From Alphaproteobacteria bacterium 46_93_T64 (lineage in GTDB: Bacteria > Pseudomonadota > Alphaproteobacteria > Sneathiellales > Sneathiellaceae): a DNA stretch of 64,000 nucleotides. Below, in pieces: positions 1 through 9,439 of this stretch. A program made the position numbers and the translations under genes. The stretch spans positions 1 through 64,000 of the forward strand of contig MAAN01000034.1 in the NCBI GenBank assembly GCA_002163135.1. Reading direction: 5' to 3'. The notes below the pieces were generated by a model that saw only the letters and a program-made list of their open reading frames with translations, ran no database searches and was not told the origin of the DNA. Numbering within the stretch: position 1 is the first letter of the stretch; every line of letters begins with the position of its first letter.

Positions 1-636
1 GTAGATGTCTCCGATGGCACCAATACAACACAGCAAACCTTCACCCTCAATGTCGGGGATGTGGACGAAGCCGTTCATTCTATAGCCCTCGATGATAATA
101 ATATCGGCGAAGATGCCTCTGTCGGCGATGTAGTTGGAACAGTTTCGGCGACAGATCCTGAAAGCGATACGCTTTCCTACAGTCTCTCTGATGATGCGGG
201 CGGCATGTTTACCATTGATGCCTCAAGCGGTGAGATCAAAGTAGCTGGCGGTCTCGATCATGAAACAACAGATAGTTACACCGTTACCGTAGATGTCTCC
301 GATGGCACCAATACAACGCAACAAACATTTACTCTCAATGTCGGTGATGTGGACGAAGCTGTTCATTCTGTGGCGCTTGATGATAATAATATCGGCGAAG
401 ATGCCTCAGTCGGCGATGTAGTTGGAACCGTCTCAGCGACAGATCCTGAAAGCGATACGCTTTCCTACAGCCTCTCTGATGATGCGGGCGGCATGTTTAC
501 CATTGATGCCTCAAGCGGTGAGATCAAAGTGGCGGGCGGTCTCGATCATGAAACAACAGATAGTTACACTGTTACCGTAGATGTCTCCGATGGCACAAAT
601 ACCACGCAACAGACCTTCACCCTCAATGTGGGTGAT
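1..636 (+). repeat. Tandem 288-bp cadherin-like repeats (2 full units plus a partial)
   Basis: Units 61-348 and 349-636 are exactly 288 bp each and in frame. Bases 1-60 match the last 60 bases of each unit, so the array continues to the left of the window. By eye the two full units differ at about 20 bases, and only one difference changes an amino acid (Ile/Val). A more diverged copy of the same module lies at 1834-2121, separated from the array by other domains. Confidence 0.92.
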
Positions 637-2766
637 GTAAATGAAGGCCCTGTAGCTGCAAATGTTGACCTTGGATCTACTAGCGAAGATACGGCAATTA
701 TATTCTCCGCGTCCGATCTAATGGCAAATAGCACCGATGTTGACGGGGATACTTTATCAATTGTCGCGTTTGATCAGCCCGCTCATGGTTTGGTCGTTGA
801 TAACGGCGACGGGACCTACACTTTCACTCCGGATGCTGACTGGGATGGCGCAACCAATTTCAGTTACACCGTTTCTGACGGCGCTGGCGGCACGGATACG
901 GCGACAGCCAATATTACCGTTGATGCGGTAGCCGATGCTCCTACCCTGAGTGTCTCCCTTGGTAGTCCACAATTTTTGGGCACCGACAGCGGCGGGCCTC
1001 TCGGGTCTATCACGGTCATGAACTCATCTTTTGAGGATGACACCTTGGGAGATGGTAAATTTTCTGATGGCATGGGCGATATCTCTAGCTGGACTAATTC
1101 CTCCTCGACTGGTTGGGCAGGTGCTTGGGATGTTAACCCAAATGAGTATAACGATCAGGGATCAAGCGATGGTACCGACGGCGTGCCCGACGGGGAAAAT
1201 GTCGGTTATGCTGAACATGGGGGAAGTTTGTCGCAGACCGTTGACGGCTCCTTCGAAGCTGACCGCAGCTATTCACTATCGGTTGACGTGGGCGATGCAA
1301 ATTTTACTGACAGTCCGACGTATGAAATTCGCCTTTATGCTGGCGATGAGTTGATAGGGTCTGTCGATCAATCTGATTTTCCGTTGACGAACAAAGAATT
1401 CACGACAGCGACATTAGAAATAAATGGCAGTGATTTCGCAGACGGTTTTGCCGGATTCGGTCAAGATTTAAGGATTGAACTTGCCAGCATGGATGGCAGT
1501 ACTGAAGTATCATTCGATCAAGTTGAATTGAATGCCACCGCAATCGAAGACCCTGATGCAACCATCGAATATCCGCTGGACATTTCGACGGGCCTTACGG
1601 ATTCAGATGGTTCTGAAACCCTAACGATAACAGTGGATGGTCTGCCAGATGGCACAGTATTGTCAGCAGGAACAGATAATGGTGACGGTACATGGTCGCT
1701 TGAAAGCGGTGATCTTGCTGACCTGACTATGACCATACCCTCTGGGAGTGCTGATTTCGCACTTGATGTGTCCGCGACTTCGACCGAAGCTGACGGAGAT
1801 ACAACGACAGTACACGAAATTATTCAGGTCGATGTTGATGCGCCAGCACATTCTGTTGCGCTCGATGATAACAATATCGGCGAAGATGCCTCAATTGGTG
1901 ATGTCGTCGGAACTGTCTCTGCGACAGATCCTGAAAGTGGCACGCTTTCCTACAGTCTCTCTGATGATGCCAGCGGCTTGTTCATCATTGATGCCTCAAG
2001 CGGTGAGATCAAAGTAGCGGGCGGTCTCGATTTTGAAACAGCGACCAGTCATTCGGTCACTGTAGATGTGAATGACGGAACTAACATTACTCAAGAGAGT
2101 TTCACGATCAATATCGGAGATATTGCAGAGACTATTGTGCAAGTGGATGATCCTGGCTTATTAGGAAGTGCCAATATCATTGGTGGAAATGGGGACGATA
2201 AAGCCGGGACAGATGGGGCTCTGAATGGCTCCAACGCAGTAGATGACATTATTTACGGCCAAGAAGGTGATGATGAACTATATGGCCAGGCTGGTGATGA
2301 TGTTCTTGTCGGCGGTAAGGGTTCTGACACTTTGGAAGGCGGCGATGACAATGATAGCCTCTATGGTGTTGATGGTGACGACGTCTTAAAAGGGGATGCT
2401 GGCGATGACACTCTGATGGGTGGCGACGGCGCAGACAAACTATATGGCGGATCTGGTGATGACGTCATGTTTGGAGGAGACGGCGATGATGAAGTTTATG
2501 GCGATGCCGGCTCTGATATTTTCCATTTTGCAAGTAACGAAGGAAATGACAAGTTTTTTGGTGGTGATGGCGGTGGTTGGTCAGACACCATTGTACTAAG
2601 TGACGGCATGCCAACAGGTAGCATTGGTGACTGGCTTACTCTTGATTCAGGCAGCATTCAATCTTCGTCCAATGGCGAGATATTCCTCTCTGACGATGCT
2701 TCAGGTACAATCAAAATTGATGGCGCTGAGCTCACTTTCGAAGGTGTGGAAAAAATAGAAGGCTAA
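1..2766 (+). CDS. Large RTX/cadherin-repeat secreted protein, 3' part (5' end outside window)
   Basis: The reading frame is open from the first base, so the N-terminus is missing and at least 921 residues are visible. In order it shows the end of one cadherin-like repeat, two almost identical 96-residue cadherin-like repeats, and a VCBS/tandem-95-type domain (about residues 213-315, ending TFTPDADWDG...). Next is a jelly-roll-like domain starting NSSFEDD (about 340-515), then a VCBS-like segment, then a fourth, more diverged cadherin-like repeat. Last come calcium-binding RTX nonapeptides of GGxGxDxL type (about residues 728-845) and a terminal segment of the kind used as a type I secretion signal. 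Acidic composition and lack of cysteine fit an exported calcium-folded surface or adhesion protein. Domain families are from recognition of repeat patterns; substrate or partner is unknown. No secretion genes lie beside it here. Confidence 0.88.
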   Translation, partial: VDVSDGTNTTQQTFTLNVGDVDEAVHSIALDDNNIGEDASVGDVVGTVSATDPESDTLSYSLSDDAGGMFTIDASSGEIKVAGGLDHETTDSYTVTVDVSDGTNTTQQTFTLNVGDVDEAVHSVALDDNNIGEDASVGDVVGTVSATDPESDTLSYSLSDDAGGMFTIDASSGEIKVAGGLDHETTDSYTVTVDVSDGTNTTQQTFTLNVGDVNEGPVAANVDLGSTSEDTAIIFSASDLMANSTDVDGDTLSIVAFDQPAHGLVVDNGDGTYTFTPDADWDGATNFSYTVSDGAGGTDTATANITVDAVADAPTLSVSLGSPQFLGTDSGGPLGSITVMNSSFEDDTLGDGKFSDGMGDISSWTNSSSTGWAGAWDVNPNEYNDQGSSDGTDGVPDGENVGYAEHGGSLSQTVDGSFEADRSYSLSVDVGDANFTDSPTYEIRLYAGDELIGSVDQSDFPLTNKEFTTATLEINGSDFADGFAGFGQDLRIELASMDGSTEVSFDQVELNATAIEDPDATIEYPLDISTGLTDSDGSETLTITVDGLPDGTVLSAGTDNGDGTWSLESGDLADLTMTIPSGSADFALDVSATSTEADGDTTTVHEIIQVDVDAPAHSVALDDNNIGEDASIGDVVGTVSATDPESGTLSYSLSDDASGLFIIDASSGEIKVAGGLDFETATSHSVTVDVNDGTNITQESFTINIGDIAETIVQVDDPGLLGSANIIGGNGDDKAGTDGALNGSNAVDDIIYGQEGDDELYGQAGDDVLVGGKGSDTLEGGDDNDSLYGVDGDDVLKGDAGDDTLMGGDGADKLYGGSGDDVMFGGDGDDEVYGDAGSDIFHFASNEGNDKFFGGDGGGWSDTIVLSDGMPTGSIGDWLTLDSGSIQSSSNGEIFLSDDASGTIKIDGAELTFEGVEKIEG
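1834..2121 (+). repeat. Fourth, diverged copy of the 96-residue cadherin-like repeat
   Basis: Same length and frame as the tandem units at 61-636. It keeps the core AHSVALDDNNIGEDAS but has many more replacements in its second half (for example HETTDSYTVT becomes FETATSHSVT). It sits just before the RTX region, so it is probably the oldest copy, with the left-hand array expanded later. Confidence 0.8.
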
Positions 2767-2818
2767 GATCTAAATCAACAAAAAAAATCCTGTAAAGAAT
2801 CTCAAAGCCGGGAAAACT

Positions 2819-2839
2819 GTCGAAACCGGAATTTTCGAC
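2819..2839. terminator. Weak hairpin after the RTX gene
   Basis: Arms GTCGAAA (2819-2825) and TTTCGAC (2833-2839) with a 7-base loop, about 50 bases after the RTX stop codon. There is only a short T-rich stretch after it, so termination activity is uncertain. No other terminator is visible between the RTX gene and the converging MetE-like gene. Confidence 0.3.
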
Positions 2840-2936
2840 GGGTTTTGCATTGATCGATCATGCGGGTTTAGAATACACGGCCCTTCACTAAAATCCTTAT
2901 AATTTCATCTGCAGGCTCTTCTCAGCATACGTTTCT

Positions 2937-3992
2937 TCAAATGCCGTTCGCGGCCTCGCACATGACGGTGAGTTTCTTAATGGCAAGCTCGCGGCCTAAT
3001 AATCCAAGGCCGCAATCCGGCGCAACCACCAGCCGCTCCCGATCAATATGATTAAGTGCATCTCTTAACCGAGCAGAAACCGTCTCAACTGTTTCCACCT
3101 GGCTTTTTGCCACCGCGATAACGCCCAGAATGACGCTTTTTTTATCAAACAACTCCAGCAAAGAGAGATCGTTGTGACGATGTGCATCTTCAAGCGATAC
3201 CTGATCGATCGGCGCGTTGTTTATCGCACCAGCCAGATCAAAATAAGATTGGCGGGATGCCTTGTGATATTCTGGCTCATCCAAGTGATTGGGATAACCG
3301 CAACACATATGCATGATCCGCGTTACTGTGTCGGGTACGCCATCGAAACAACGACCAAGCGCGTCTACACCATATTCTAATGCGGCATCGACATTACGAG
3401 CAAAAAGGGGTTCATCTACTTGAATATGACGGCATCCAGCCTCAGCAAGCGCACGAATTTCATAATTTAGTGTGTCAGCTAGATCCCGCGCCAGAATCTT
3501 GTTATTCCCGTAATGTTCATTAGCCGTGGAGTCCATAATGGTCAGTGGACCTGGCAGGGTCACTTTGAGCGGACGATCCGTAAAAGCTTGGGCGACCAGA
3601 TAGTCATGGACTAGAAAATGTTCTTCACGTGGCCGAATGGCGCCGCGGATAGTGGGGAGATCGGATTCACAAGCGCCATCACGCAGGATCTTGTGGGTCA
3701 AGTTTTCAAAATCAAACCCATCCAAGTGACGGCAATGATAATGAATATAGTTCTCTCGACGGACTTCACCATCGGTGGGGATTTGGATGCCTGCGGTAAC
3801 CTGATCGGCAATCACCTCTTTGGCGGCTTTTTGAAACAAGGCTTCTGCATCTGAGCCTGCTTTTGCTAGTTTGCTTTCATATTCCTTGGTGGCGGTGCTG
3901 GATGACATGCCACCGTCCAATTGGAACCAGTCCTGAATCGGGACGTAATGCGGTTTCGGGAAAGCCCCGAGACAGGTTGTGATCAAATTCAT
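2937..3992 (-). CDS. MetE C-terminal-like cobalamin-independent methionine synthase family protein
   Basis: 351 residues with the UROD/MetE TIM-barrel signature: PGPLTIMDST, a VDEPLFA strand, and HMCCGYPNHLDEP, whose His-Cys resembles the zinc-binding part of MetE. It is about half the length of full MetE (roughly 750), so it corresponds to the catalytic C-terminal barrel only. Such stand-alone proteins are usually annotated as 5-methyltetrahydropteroyltriglutamate-homocysteine methyltransferase, but the methyl donor is not proven and other corrinoid or alkyl-transfer roles are possible. Start chosen at the ATG preceded by AAGGAGAG with good spacing. The gene stands alone and converges on the RTX gene, with its own predicted promoter. 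Confidence 0.75.
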   Translation of the reverse strand: MNLITTCLGAFPKPHYVPIQDWFQLDGGMSSSTATKEYESKLAKAGSDAEALFQKAAKEVIADQVTAGIQIPTDGEVRRENYIHYHCRHLDGFDFENLTHKILRDGACESDLPTIRGAIRPREEHFLVHDYLVAQAFTDRPLKVTLPGPLTIMDSTANEHYGNNKILARDLADTLNYEIRALAEAGCRHIQVDEPLFARNVDAALEYGVDALGRCFDGVPDTVTRIMHMCCGYPNHLDEPEYHKASRQSYFDLAGAINNAPIDQVSLEDAHRHNDLSLLELFDKKSVILGVIAVAKSQVETVETVSARLRDALNHIDRERLVVAPDCGLGLLGRELAIKKLTVMCEAANGI

Positions 3993-4050
3993 GATAACAC
4001 TCTCCTTGTCAGTCGCGCCCTCTGCTAGAGAAGGCGCTGCGTATTACAAA

Positions 4051-4079
4051 ATTGTGCCGTGAAATAAGTTTCGCGTCAA
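4051..4079 (-). promoter_or_regulatory. Predicted sigma70-type promoter for the MetE-like gene
   Basis: On the minus strand a -35 TTGACG (4079-4074), a 17-base spacer and a -10 CACAAT (4056-4051). A start near 4044 would give a leader of about 50 bases. An imperfect inverted repeat (ATCGTGCC at 4122-4129 with GGCACCGAT at 4137-4145) lies upstream and could be an operator. The rest of 3993-4295 shows no gene or recognisable riboswitch. Confidence 0.4.
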
Positions 4080-4299
4080 CGTCAATTTGAATTCGAAGAT
4101 CAGGTTAGAGTAGATTGCCCTATCGTGCCCGCATCTGGCACCGATCGTCTTCTGCTTTTTTAATACCAGGAATAATTTTTGACGGCCGCTTGACTGCCAT
4201 GTGCAAATCAAACCGTTTAGAAAAAGCGCAAAAAACTGCCATTCCTATCGATAGTTCAACGTCAATAAAAACTTGAAGCTCAAAGAATAGACAAAAGAA

Positions 4300-4333
4300 A
4301 AACCCCTCAAAAACCGGAGTTTCTAAGGGGTTT
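4300..4333 (-). terminator. Rho-independent terminator after tRNA-Pro
   Basis: Inverted repeat AAACCCCT / AGGGGTTT flanking a second small complementary pair (AAAC/GTTT region), read on the minus strand directly after the tRNA and followed by a T run (TTTTTC). It separates the tRNA transcription unit from the MetE-like gene downstream. Confidence 0.75.
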
Positions 4334-4338
4334 CACGT

Positions 4339-4415
4339 TGGTCGGGCAGGCGGGATTCGAACCCACGACCCCTTCACCCCCAGTGAAGTGCGCTACCAGG
4401 CTGCGCTACTGCCCG
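4339..4415 (-). tRNA. tRNA-Pro (anticodon GGG)
   Basis: A complete cloverleaf can be folded on the minus strand. Acceptor stem CGGGCAG/CTGCCCG, D-arm GCGC...GCGC, anticodon stem CTTCA/TGAAG around the loop CTGGGGG (anticodon GGG), T-arm GTGGG-TTCGAAT-CCCGC, discriminator A and an encoded CCA (4341-4339). It reads proline codons CCC/CCU. It lies at the end of the plsX-fabH-ihfA-merR block, as in many alphaproteobacteria. Confidence 0.97.
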
Positions 4416-4529
4416 TCATGTACAAGGGGAGGGCGGCGGCACTATAGCCTTGATAAAAAATCAATGCAAGATAACGACAAGCTCGAATGAAAAAAATTTG
4501 TAGCCGACAATAATTTCGGAATTGAGAGC

Positions 4530-5003
4530 TTAACGCGGCAGTAGTTTACGTATAGCGCGAAGCTCTTCAAGTATTGCTGCGAGGTGCAACCGTGTATCAT
4601 CACTGCCCTTAAGCACAGGGGCTGAACCAACAGGTGCTTCTGGTATCATAGAGGAAGGTGCGGGCTTTTTCTCTTTAAGCGCCACAGCGGCATTTCCGGT
4701 CGAAAGCAATTCAATATTTTCAATGCGCCCCCCCTGCTCTTTCAGCAGCTTTTGCGCACCCTTGATTGTAAAACCATGCGTGTAGAGCAAGTCGCGAATA
4801 CCACGAATAACTTCAATGTCCGCCGGGCGATAATATCGCCGCCCACCACCGCGTTTTAGAGGCTTTACGATTGGAAATTTTGTTTCCCAAAAACGCAACA
4901 CGTGCTGCGGGATTTCCAATTCCTCGGAGACCTCGCTAATCGTTCGAAATGCATCAGGTGACTTCTGAGCTTTTCGTTCACTGCTGTTTTCTTGATTTGA
5001 CAT
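4530..5003 (-). CDS. MerR-family transcriptional regulator
   Basis: 157 residues. An N-terminal MerR winged helix-turn-helix (about residues 20-90) shows [20 protein letters not shown], then [17 protein letters not shown], the usual DNA-binding helix and wing. The C-terminal part is short and low in complexity, with no cysteine cluster, so it is not a metal-sensing MerR. This family is regularly found directly after ihfA in alphaproteobacteria and its target is not known. It starts 20 bases after the ihfA stop, so it is probably co-transcribed; the Shine-Dalgarno sequence is weak. An effector cannot be inferred from the sequence. Confidence 0.85.
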   Translation of the reverse strand: MSNQENSSERKAQKSPDAFRTISEVSEELEIPQHVLRFWETKFPIVKPLKRGGGRRYYRPADIEVIRGIRDLLYTHGFTIKGAQKLLKEQGGRIENIELLSTGNAAVALKEKKPAPSSMIPEAPVGSAPVLKGSDDTRLHLAAILEELRAIRKLLPR

Positions 5004-5023
5004 GCCTAAGAGCTATTAACCGC

Positions 5024-5323
5024 TTATCGGTCGGCGTTGTTGATCTTGTCTTTAAGCACATGAGATGCTCTGAAGACAAGGACACGCCGTGGATCGATTG
5101 GAACCTCTTCGCCAGTTTTTGGATTGCGGCCGACACGTCCATTCTTCTGACGCACCTGAAGACTACCAAAAGACGATATTTTTACGGTTTCACCCACAAC
5201 TAATCGTTCTGAAATTTCGTTTAATACTGCTTCCACATGCTCAGCGGACTCGTTCCGAGATAGGCCTACTTGTTGATAAAGTGCCTCCGCAAGATGTGCT
5301 CTGGTCAATGTTGTTTTTGTCAT
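5024..5323 (-). CDS. ihfA: Integration host factor alpha subunit
   Basis: 99 residues beginning [18 protein letters not shown], a standard HU/IHF fold with the DNA-bending arm [17 protein letters not shown] carrying the Pro that intercalates into DNA. IHF is a heterodimeric nucleoid protein that bends DNA for recombination, replication and sigma54 transcription; the beta subunit would be encoded elsewhere. The start is placed at 5323 because it follows AAGGTGGGAAAC, although an in-frame ATG lies 8 codons upstream. It sits between fabH and the merR gene in the conserved alphaproteobacterial order. Confidence 0.95.
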   Translation of the reverse strand: MTKTTLTRAHLAEALYQQVGLSRNESAEHVEAVLNEISERLVVGETVKISSFGSLQVRQKNGRVGRNPKTGEEVPIDPRRVLVFRASHVLKDKINNADR

Positions 5324-5519
5324 GTTTCCCACCTTGCACCCTGTCATAAAGGATTATCACAGCTGAATAGACCGTCAACAGCAAAGAAAAAAAATAGGAA
5401 GGAAAGAGCCGTAAACCAGTGATTTAACGGCAAAAACAGAAGAAACTGATTTTTATTTCAGGGGTTTCCAGGCAGATGTCCCCTTAAATACCCGAATCTC
5501 TTTTGTAGATTCGAAGCGT

Positions 5520-6491
5520 TTAGTACCTAACCAGAGCAGAGCCCCAAGTAAAGCCCCCACCCATGGCTTCTAGCAATAAAACATCGCCTTTTTTAACGCG
5601 ACCATCACGCACAGCCACATCCAACGCTAGCGGAACCGATGCCGCAGATGTGTTCCCATGAATATCAACCGTTACAACCACTTTAGCAGGGTCCATTTTT
5701 AGTTTACGGCCAGTGCTATCGATAATTCTTTTGTTCGCCTGATGCGGAATCAACCAATCAATATCGTGTGGCTCAAGACCAGTGGCTTCCAGTGCTTCAC
5801 CAACCACACTTGCCAAATTGTTAACGGCATGCTTGAAAACTTCACGCCCCGCCATACGAAGATAACCTGTTGTCTGAGTAGACGACGGTCCGCCATCAAC
5901 ATACAACAAGTCATGATGGCGACCATCTGCATGCAGATGACTAGTAAGGACACCTCGGTCCTGGTTGGTGCCTTCTTGCTCCGACACTTCCAAAACGATA
6001 GCGCCAGCCCCGTCCGCGAACAACACACAAGTTGTGCGGTCTTCCCAGTCAATAATGCGTGAGAATGTTTCCGCACCAATGACAAGCGCTCGTGTCACTT
6101 GCCCTGCCTTGATAAAGTTATCTGCAGTTGCCAGCGCATAAATAAAGCCCGTACATACAGCTTGAAGGTCAAAGGCAAATCCGCGTGTAATTCCAAGATT
6201 TTTCTGAACAGTCGCCGCAGTTGCCGGGAAGGTTTCGTCTGGTGTCGCAGTTGCAAGCAACACCAAATCGATATCATCAGCCGTAAGGCCTGCACTGTCC
6301 ATCGCCGCTTGTGCAGCTTTTGTCGCTAAATCAGAGGTAAGTTCACCGTCAGCAGCGATATGTCGTTGCTTTATGCCAGAGCGAGCAACGATCCATTCAT
6401 CGGATGTGTCCACCTTTTCGGCAAGTTCGGCATTTGTTACGATCCGCTCTGGGAGATAGGAGCCCGTTGCGGTAATCACTGAACGACGCAT
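5520..6491 (-). CDS. fabH: 3-oxoacyl-ACP synthase III
   Basis: 323 residues. The enzyme condenses acetyl-CoA with malonyl-ACP to start fatty-acid synthesis. The catalytic triad is visible: Cys in LQAVCTGF, His in [10 protein letters not shown] and Asn in [12 protein letters not shown]. The C-terminal [13 protein letters not shown] is the typical FabH ending. The start at 6491 ([15 protein letters not shown]) follows GGAGA; an in-frame ATG 7 codons upstream is less likely. It lies 39 bases after plsX, the usual lipid-synthesis pair. Confidence 0.96.
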   Translation of the reverse strand: MRRSVITATGSYLPERIVTNAELAEKVDTSDEWIVARSGIKQRHIAADGELTSDLATKAAQAAMDSAGLTADDIDLVLLATATPDETFPATAATVQKNLGITRGFAFDLQAVCTGFIYALATADNFIKAGQVTRALVIGAETFSRIIDWEDRTTCVLFADGAGAIVLEVSEQEGTNQDRGVLTSHLHADGRHHDLLYVDGGPSSTQTTGYLRMAGREVFKHAVNNLASVVGEALEATGLEPHDIDWLIPHQANKRIIDSTGRKLKMDPAKVVVTVDIHGNTSAASVPLALDVAVRDGRVKKGDVLLLEAMGGGFTWGSALVRY

Positions 6492-6530
6492 AATGTCACA
6501 TTCTCCGGCCACTGAAGGCCCGGTTTTTTG

Positions 6531-7628
6531 TTACTGTATCTTTTCGGCTTCCGATACTTCTGAAGCTGTATCGCCAGTTGAATCGTCGGCTGCTTGGCTT
6601 GCTTTTATTTCTACATCAAATTCTTTGAAATGTGCGATCATTTTTTCAATCATGCCCTCAGAAATCATCTCAATTGCGACTGCGATCGCATTTGAATAAC
6701 CTTGACCGTCTGTACCGCCATGACTTTTTACACACACACCGTTCAATCCAAGAAATACGCCACCGTTATAGGCGCGAGGATCCAGCCGATCTTTCAAGAG
6801 ACGTAAACCGCCCCGAGCCAGTAGATACCCCAGTTTCGACATGAGTGAACTTTTAAAGCCAGCGGTAAGAAAATCGGTGAAAAGCGTTGCGACACCTTCT
6901 GCGGCTTTAAGCGCAATATTGCCTGTAAAACCATCAGTTACAACAACATCAACCACACCGCGGGTAATATCATCACCTTCGATAAATCCGCAATATTCAA
7001 AGGGAGGATTAGCAATAGAACGGAGCCGTTCATTTGCTTCCTTGATAGTGTCGCTACCCTTTAGCTCTTCACTGCCGACATTTAGTAGTCCCACACGCGG
7101 CGGAACACGCCCAAGCACTGCACGTGCAAAATCAGCACCCATGACAGCGAACTGAACCAGATTATTTGCATCGCATTCTACGTTTGCCCCGAGGTCCAAC
7201 ATAACTGTCTCCCCGGTTGGGGACGGCAACATGGAGGCAAGCGCCGGACGTTTAATGCCGGGAAGCATACGAAGCGAAAATTTTGCCATTGCCATAAGAG
7301 CGCCAGTATTTCCGGCAGAGACAATGCCATGGGCTTCGCCTGCGCGCACAGCATCGATCGCAAGACGCATACTGCTCTTGCGGCCTTTTCTCAAAGCATG
7401 ACTGGGTTTATCTTCACCCTTAATGGCTTCGTCTGTATGACGAATTTCACTAACAGACTTAACCCCTGGATATTTATCCAGTAATGGCTGTAGCTTTTTT
7501 TCGTCACCAAACAACAAAAACCGGGCGTCTGGGAATTGAACACGAACAATGTCGACACCCTTTATGACAATATCAGGGGCATCATCTCCCCCCATAGCGT
7601 CAAGGGCAATTACAACATTATCGTTCAT
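6531..7628 (-). CDS. plsX: Phosphate acyltransferase PlsX
   Basis: 365 residues starting with the family signature ALDAMGGDDAP. PlsX converts acyl-ACP to acyl-phosphate, the donor for PlsY in phospholipid synthesis. It also shows SAGNTGALMA, LDLGANVECD and VTDGFTGNIALKAAEG, all characteristic. The last 25 or so residues are an acidic, Ser/Thr-rich tail that is longer than in many relatives and probably disordered. A GGTGGA ribosome site precedes the ATG. It is in the operon rpmF-plsX-fabH. Confidence 0.97.
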   Translation of the reverse strand: MNDNVVIALDAMGGDDAPDIVIKGVDIVRVQFPDARFLLFGDEKKLQPLLDKYPGVKSVSEIRHTDEAIKGEDKPSHALRKGRKSSMRLAIDAVRAGEAHGIVSAGNTGALMAMAKFSLRMLPGIKRPALASMLPSPTGETVMLDLGANVECDANNLVQFAVMGADFARAVLGRVPPRVGLLNVGSEELKGSDTIKEANERLRSIANPPFEYCGFIEGDDITRGVVDVVVTDGFTGNIALKAAEGVATLFTDFLTAGFKSSLMSKLGYLLARGGLRLLKDRLDPRAYNGGVFLGLNGVCVKSHGGTDGQGYSNAIAVAIEMISEGMIEKMIAHFKEFDVEIKASQAADDSTGDTASEVSEAEKIQ

Positions 7629-7676
7629 TCCACCGTCCGGTTTTTGTTAATCTATAATGCCAGATTGTTGCGAAAT

Positions 7677-7862
7677 TTAGAGAATTTCAGCAGTATCCAG
7701 AACTTCACGATCGCCATAGTGGCCACATGAACCACAGATGTGATGCGGGCGTTTCAGTTCGCCGCAGTTTCCACATTCTTGTGCTTGTGTGCCTGTTAGA
7801 GCATCGTGTGAACGACGCATGTTGCGTTTCGACTTGCTCGTTTTCTTCTTAGGTACTGCCAT
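7677..7862 (-). CDS. rpmF: 50S ribosomal protein L32
   Basis: 61 residues, [19 protein letters not shown] followed by a zinc ribbon CGNCG...CGSCG. This is the cysteine-containing (zinc-binding) form of L32. Position between the DUF177 gene and plsX is the conserved bacterial order. Confidence 0.98.
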   Translation of the reverse strand: MAVPKKKTSKSKRNMRRSHDALTGTQAQECGNCGELKRPHHICGSCGHYGDREVLDTAEIL

Positions 7863-7933
7863 TTTCTCTATCTCTCACTTATGCACCATTTACGGTGGCT
7901 CACTAAATCCCATATCTGTAAAATGCAGATACA

Positions 7934-8500
7934 CTATTTCTTGTTCATCAATTCTTTCAAGTTGGCGAAAGGCTTATGAACTTCTCGTTCTTCACCTTCA
8001 ACCTCTTGTTCCGACTGCCGCAAGATTTCTGCGCTGCCAGACTTTTCCGCTTCTTCTGCCCGAGGATAGGGGTCCAATGCAAGTGCTATTTGCTCACTCA
8101 CTGCACGAACCACGTCTATCCGGCCTTCTTCGATCACTTCTGGAAGATCACTTTCTTCCATACCGACCACATACTCTGCTTCTTCAAGGGCGGCATCATT
8201 CTTATCGAATGAGTAGCACACCGTGAATTCGGCTTCAATTTTCTGCGAGACAGGTTCCAAGCTAACAACACATGACTGCACCGTGCTTGTCTCAAACTTT
8301 GCGTTTAGTTCAAGTAGCTTAGTGCCTTCTTGTCTCTCTATCCTACCTGACGCTTTTAACGAAGCGATCTCTACAATACCAAGTCGTTTCGCCAACTCAG
8401 CTCGTTCACCTTCTGATGCTGTGAAGTCAAAAGCGATTGGATCTCGCTTCAAATTCTGGACGTTCATCCACTTCACAAAATCTGCCCCGGCATTTTGCAT
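7934..8500 (-). CDS. DUF177 (YceD) family protein
   Basis: 188 residues, acidic, with the family's pattern: an N-terminal beta segment, ...RQEGTKLLELNAKFETSTVQSCVVSLEPV (a single conserved Cys) and a C-terminal acidic stretch ending KPFANLKELMNKK. YceD/DUF177 proteins are encoded immediately before rpmF across bacteria and have been linked to 23S rRNA or ribosome maturation, but the biochemical role is not settled. ATG start with AAAGGAT upstream; an in-frame ATG at codon 12 is an alternative. Confidence 0.88.
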   Translation of the reverse strand: MQNAGADFVKWMNVQNLKRDPIAFDFTASEGERAELAKRLGIVEIASLKASGRIERQEGTKLLELNAKFETSTVQSCVVSLEPVSQKIEAEFTVCYSFDKNDAALEEAEYVVGMEESDLPEVIEEGRIDVVRAVSEQIALALDPYPRAEEAEKSGSAEILRQSEQEVEGEEREVHKPFANLKELMNKK

Positions 8501-8688
8501 GGAGCGATCCTTTCCAACTAATCCTGATCGTATATGACCGAGTATTGCTGAAGATAATACGGTCCTTGATTCGAAGGCGCGAAATTAAGCGTTTCAGCGT
8601 GCCGGGTCAACGGCTTTTACGTATTTAAAGTAACTTACTGAAAAAGCAATAAAAATAAGCTCGTTCAAGCTCAACATCTTCCGAGAGT

Positions 8689-9237
8689 CTACTCTTCCGA
8701 GGCAAAATGTGCAAATCGCACATTGCCCTGAATAAGATCAGAGAGAGACTGAGACGCTAAAAGAGCATCGTTTGCACGAACATACTCAGCCATCACTCGC
8801 AGAACATCTACATCGACGGTCGCGTCAAGCGTACCATAGTGGTTACGTTCAAGAGCTACCTCCAAGGTTTCTTCTCCACCATCCAAGGCCGTTTCATATG
8901 CAATAATTCGTCCGTAGAAGACTTCCGCCATTGCCTTAATTCGTTTCCCAACGCTTAAATCCCCTACACCGATCTCCCGGATTGAGTGATCCATGTCCGA
9001 AAACATCCGATCGAAAACGGCTTGTGATAATTTTTGTGCTTCAGCACCCTCATTTTTCAAGCGCCGCATCAACAAAAATGCGTGTAAAGCAATCATTTCA
9101 AAGCGTCCATCTACAGTATCCGGTACCGATGCCTTAATATAAAACACGGGCTGCCGAGCTTGCTTGACAACTTGGCTGTACAACTCGTCTGCGGCCTTTA
9201 ACATCTTACCTTGGCCGAATAGTTTTTTAAGAATCAT
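8689..9237 (-). CDS. Ubiquinol-cytochrome c chaperone (CBP3-like) family protein
   Basis: 182 residues from MILKKLFGQ, all helical in appearance, with LHAFLLMRRLKNEG and QAVFDRMFSDMDHSIREIGVGD, the hallmark of the CBP3/UQCC1 family. These proteins assist assembly of cytochrome b in the bc1 complex. Start chosen at 9237, where relatives begin and AGGG lies 6 bases upstream; an in-frame ATG at 9276 would add 13 residues. It is divergent from bamE and upstream of DUF177, the normal alphaproteobacterial arrangement. Confidence 0.87.
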   Translation of the reverse strand: MILKKLFGQGKMLKAADELYSQVVKQARQPVFYIKASVPDTVDGRFEMIALHAFLLMRRLKNEGAEAQKLSQAVFDRMFSDMDHSIREIGVGDLSVGKRIKAMAEVFYGRIIAYETALDGGEETLEVALERNHYGTLDATVDVDVLRVMAEYVRANDALLASQSLSDLIQGNVRFAHFASEE

Positions 9238-9439
9238 GAGAAACCCTGCGACGGAAGAATCAAAAGAATGCACCATAAACTCTGCCTACGGCACTTTATT
9301 TTCTGAAAAATTTGACACCTCCCTAAGGAAAGTGGCATGTATAGCGCTTGAATTAAGGGGTTCATTGGCAGGTGTCAACCACCCTTGAGACACCAAAAAG
9401 CCAATTCCAACCTTTAGCGATTGAAGGCAGACTGCTCGC

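Noticed and set aside
2180-2540. Repetitive GGxGxD stretch as a CRISPR-like or microsatellite repeat
   Set aside because: It is in frame and encodes RTX calcium-binding nonapeptides; spacing and variation follow the protein motif.
3993-4300. SAM- or cobalamin-type riboswitch before the MetE-like gene
   Set aside because: Only a plain promoter and an imperfect inverted repeat are visible; the predicted leader of about 50 bases is too short for a cobalamin element and no SAM aptamer core was recognised.
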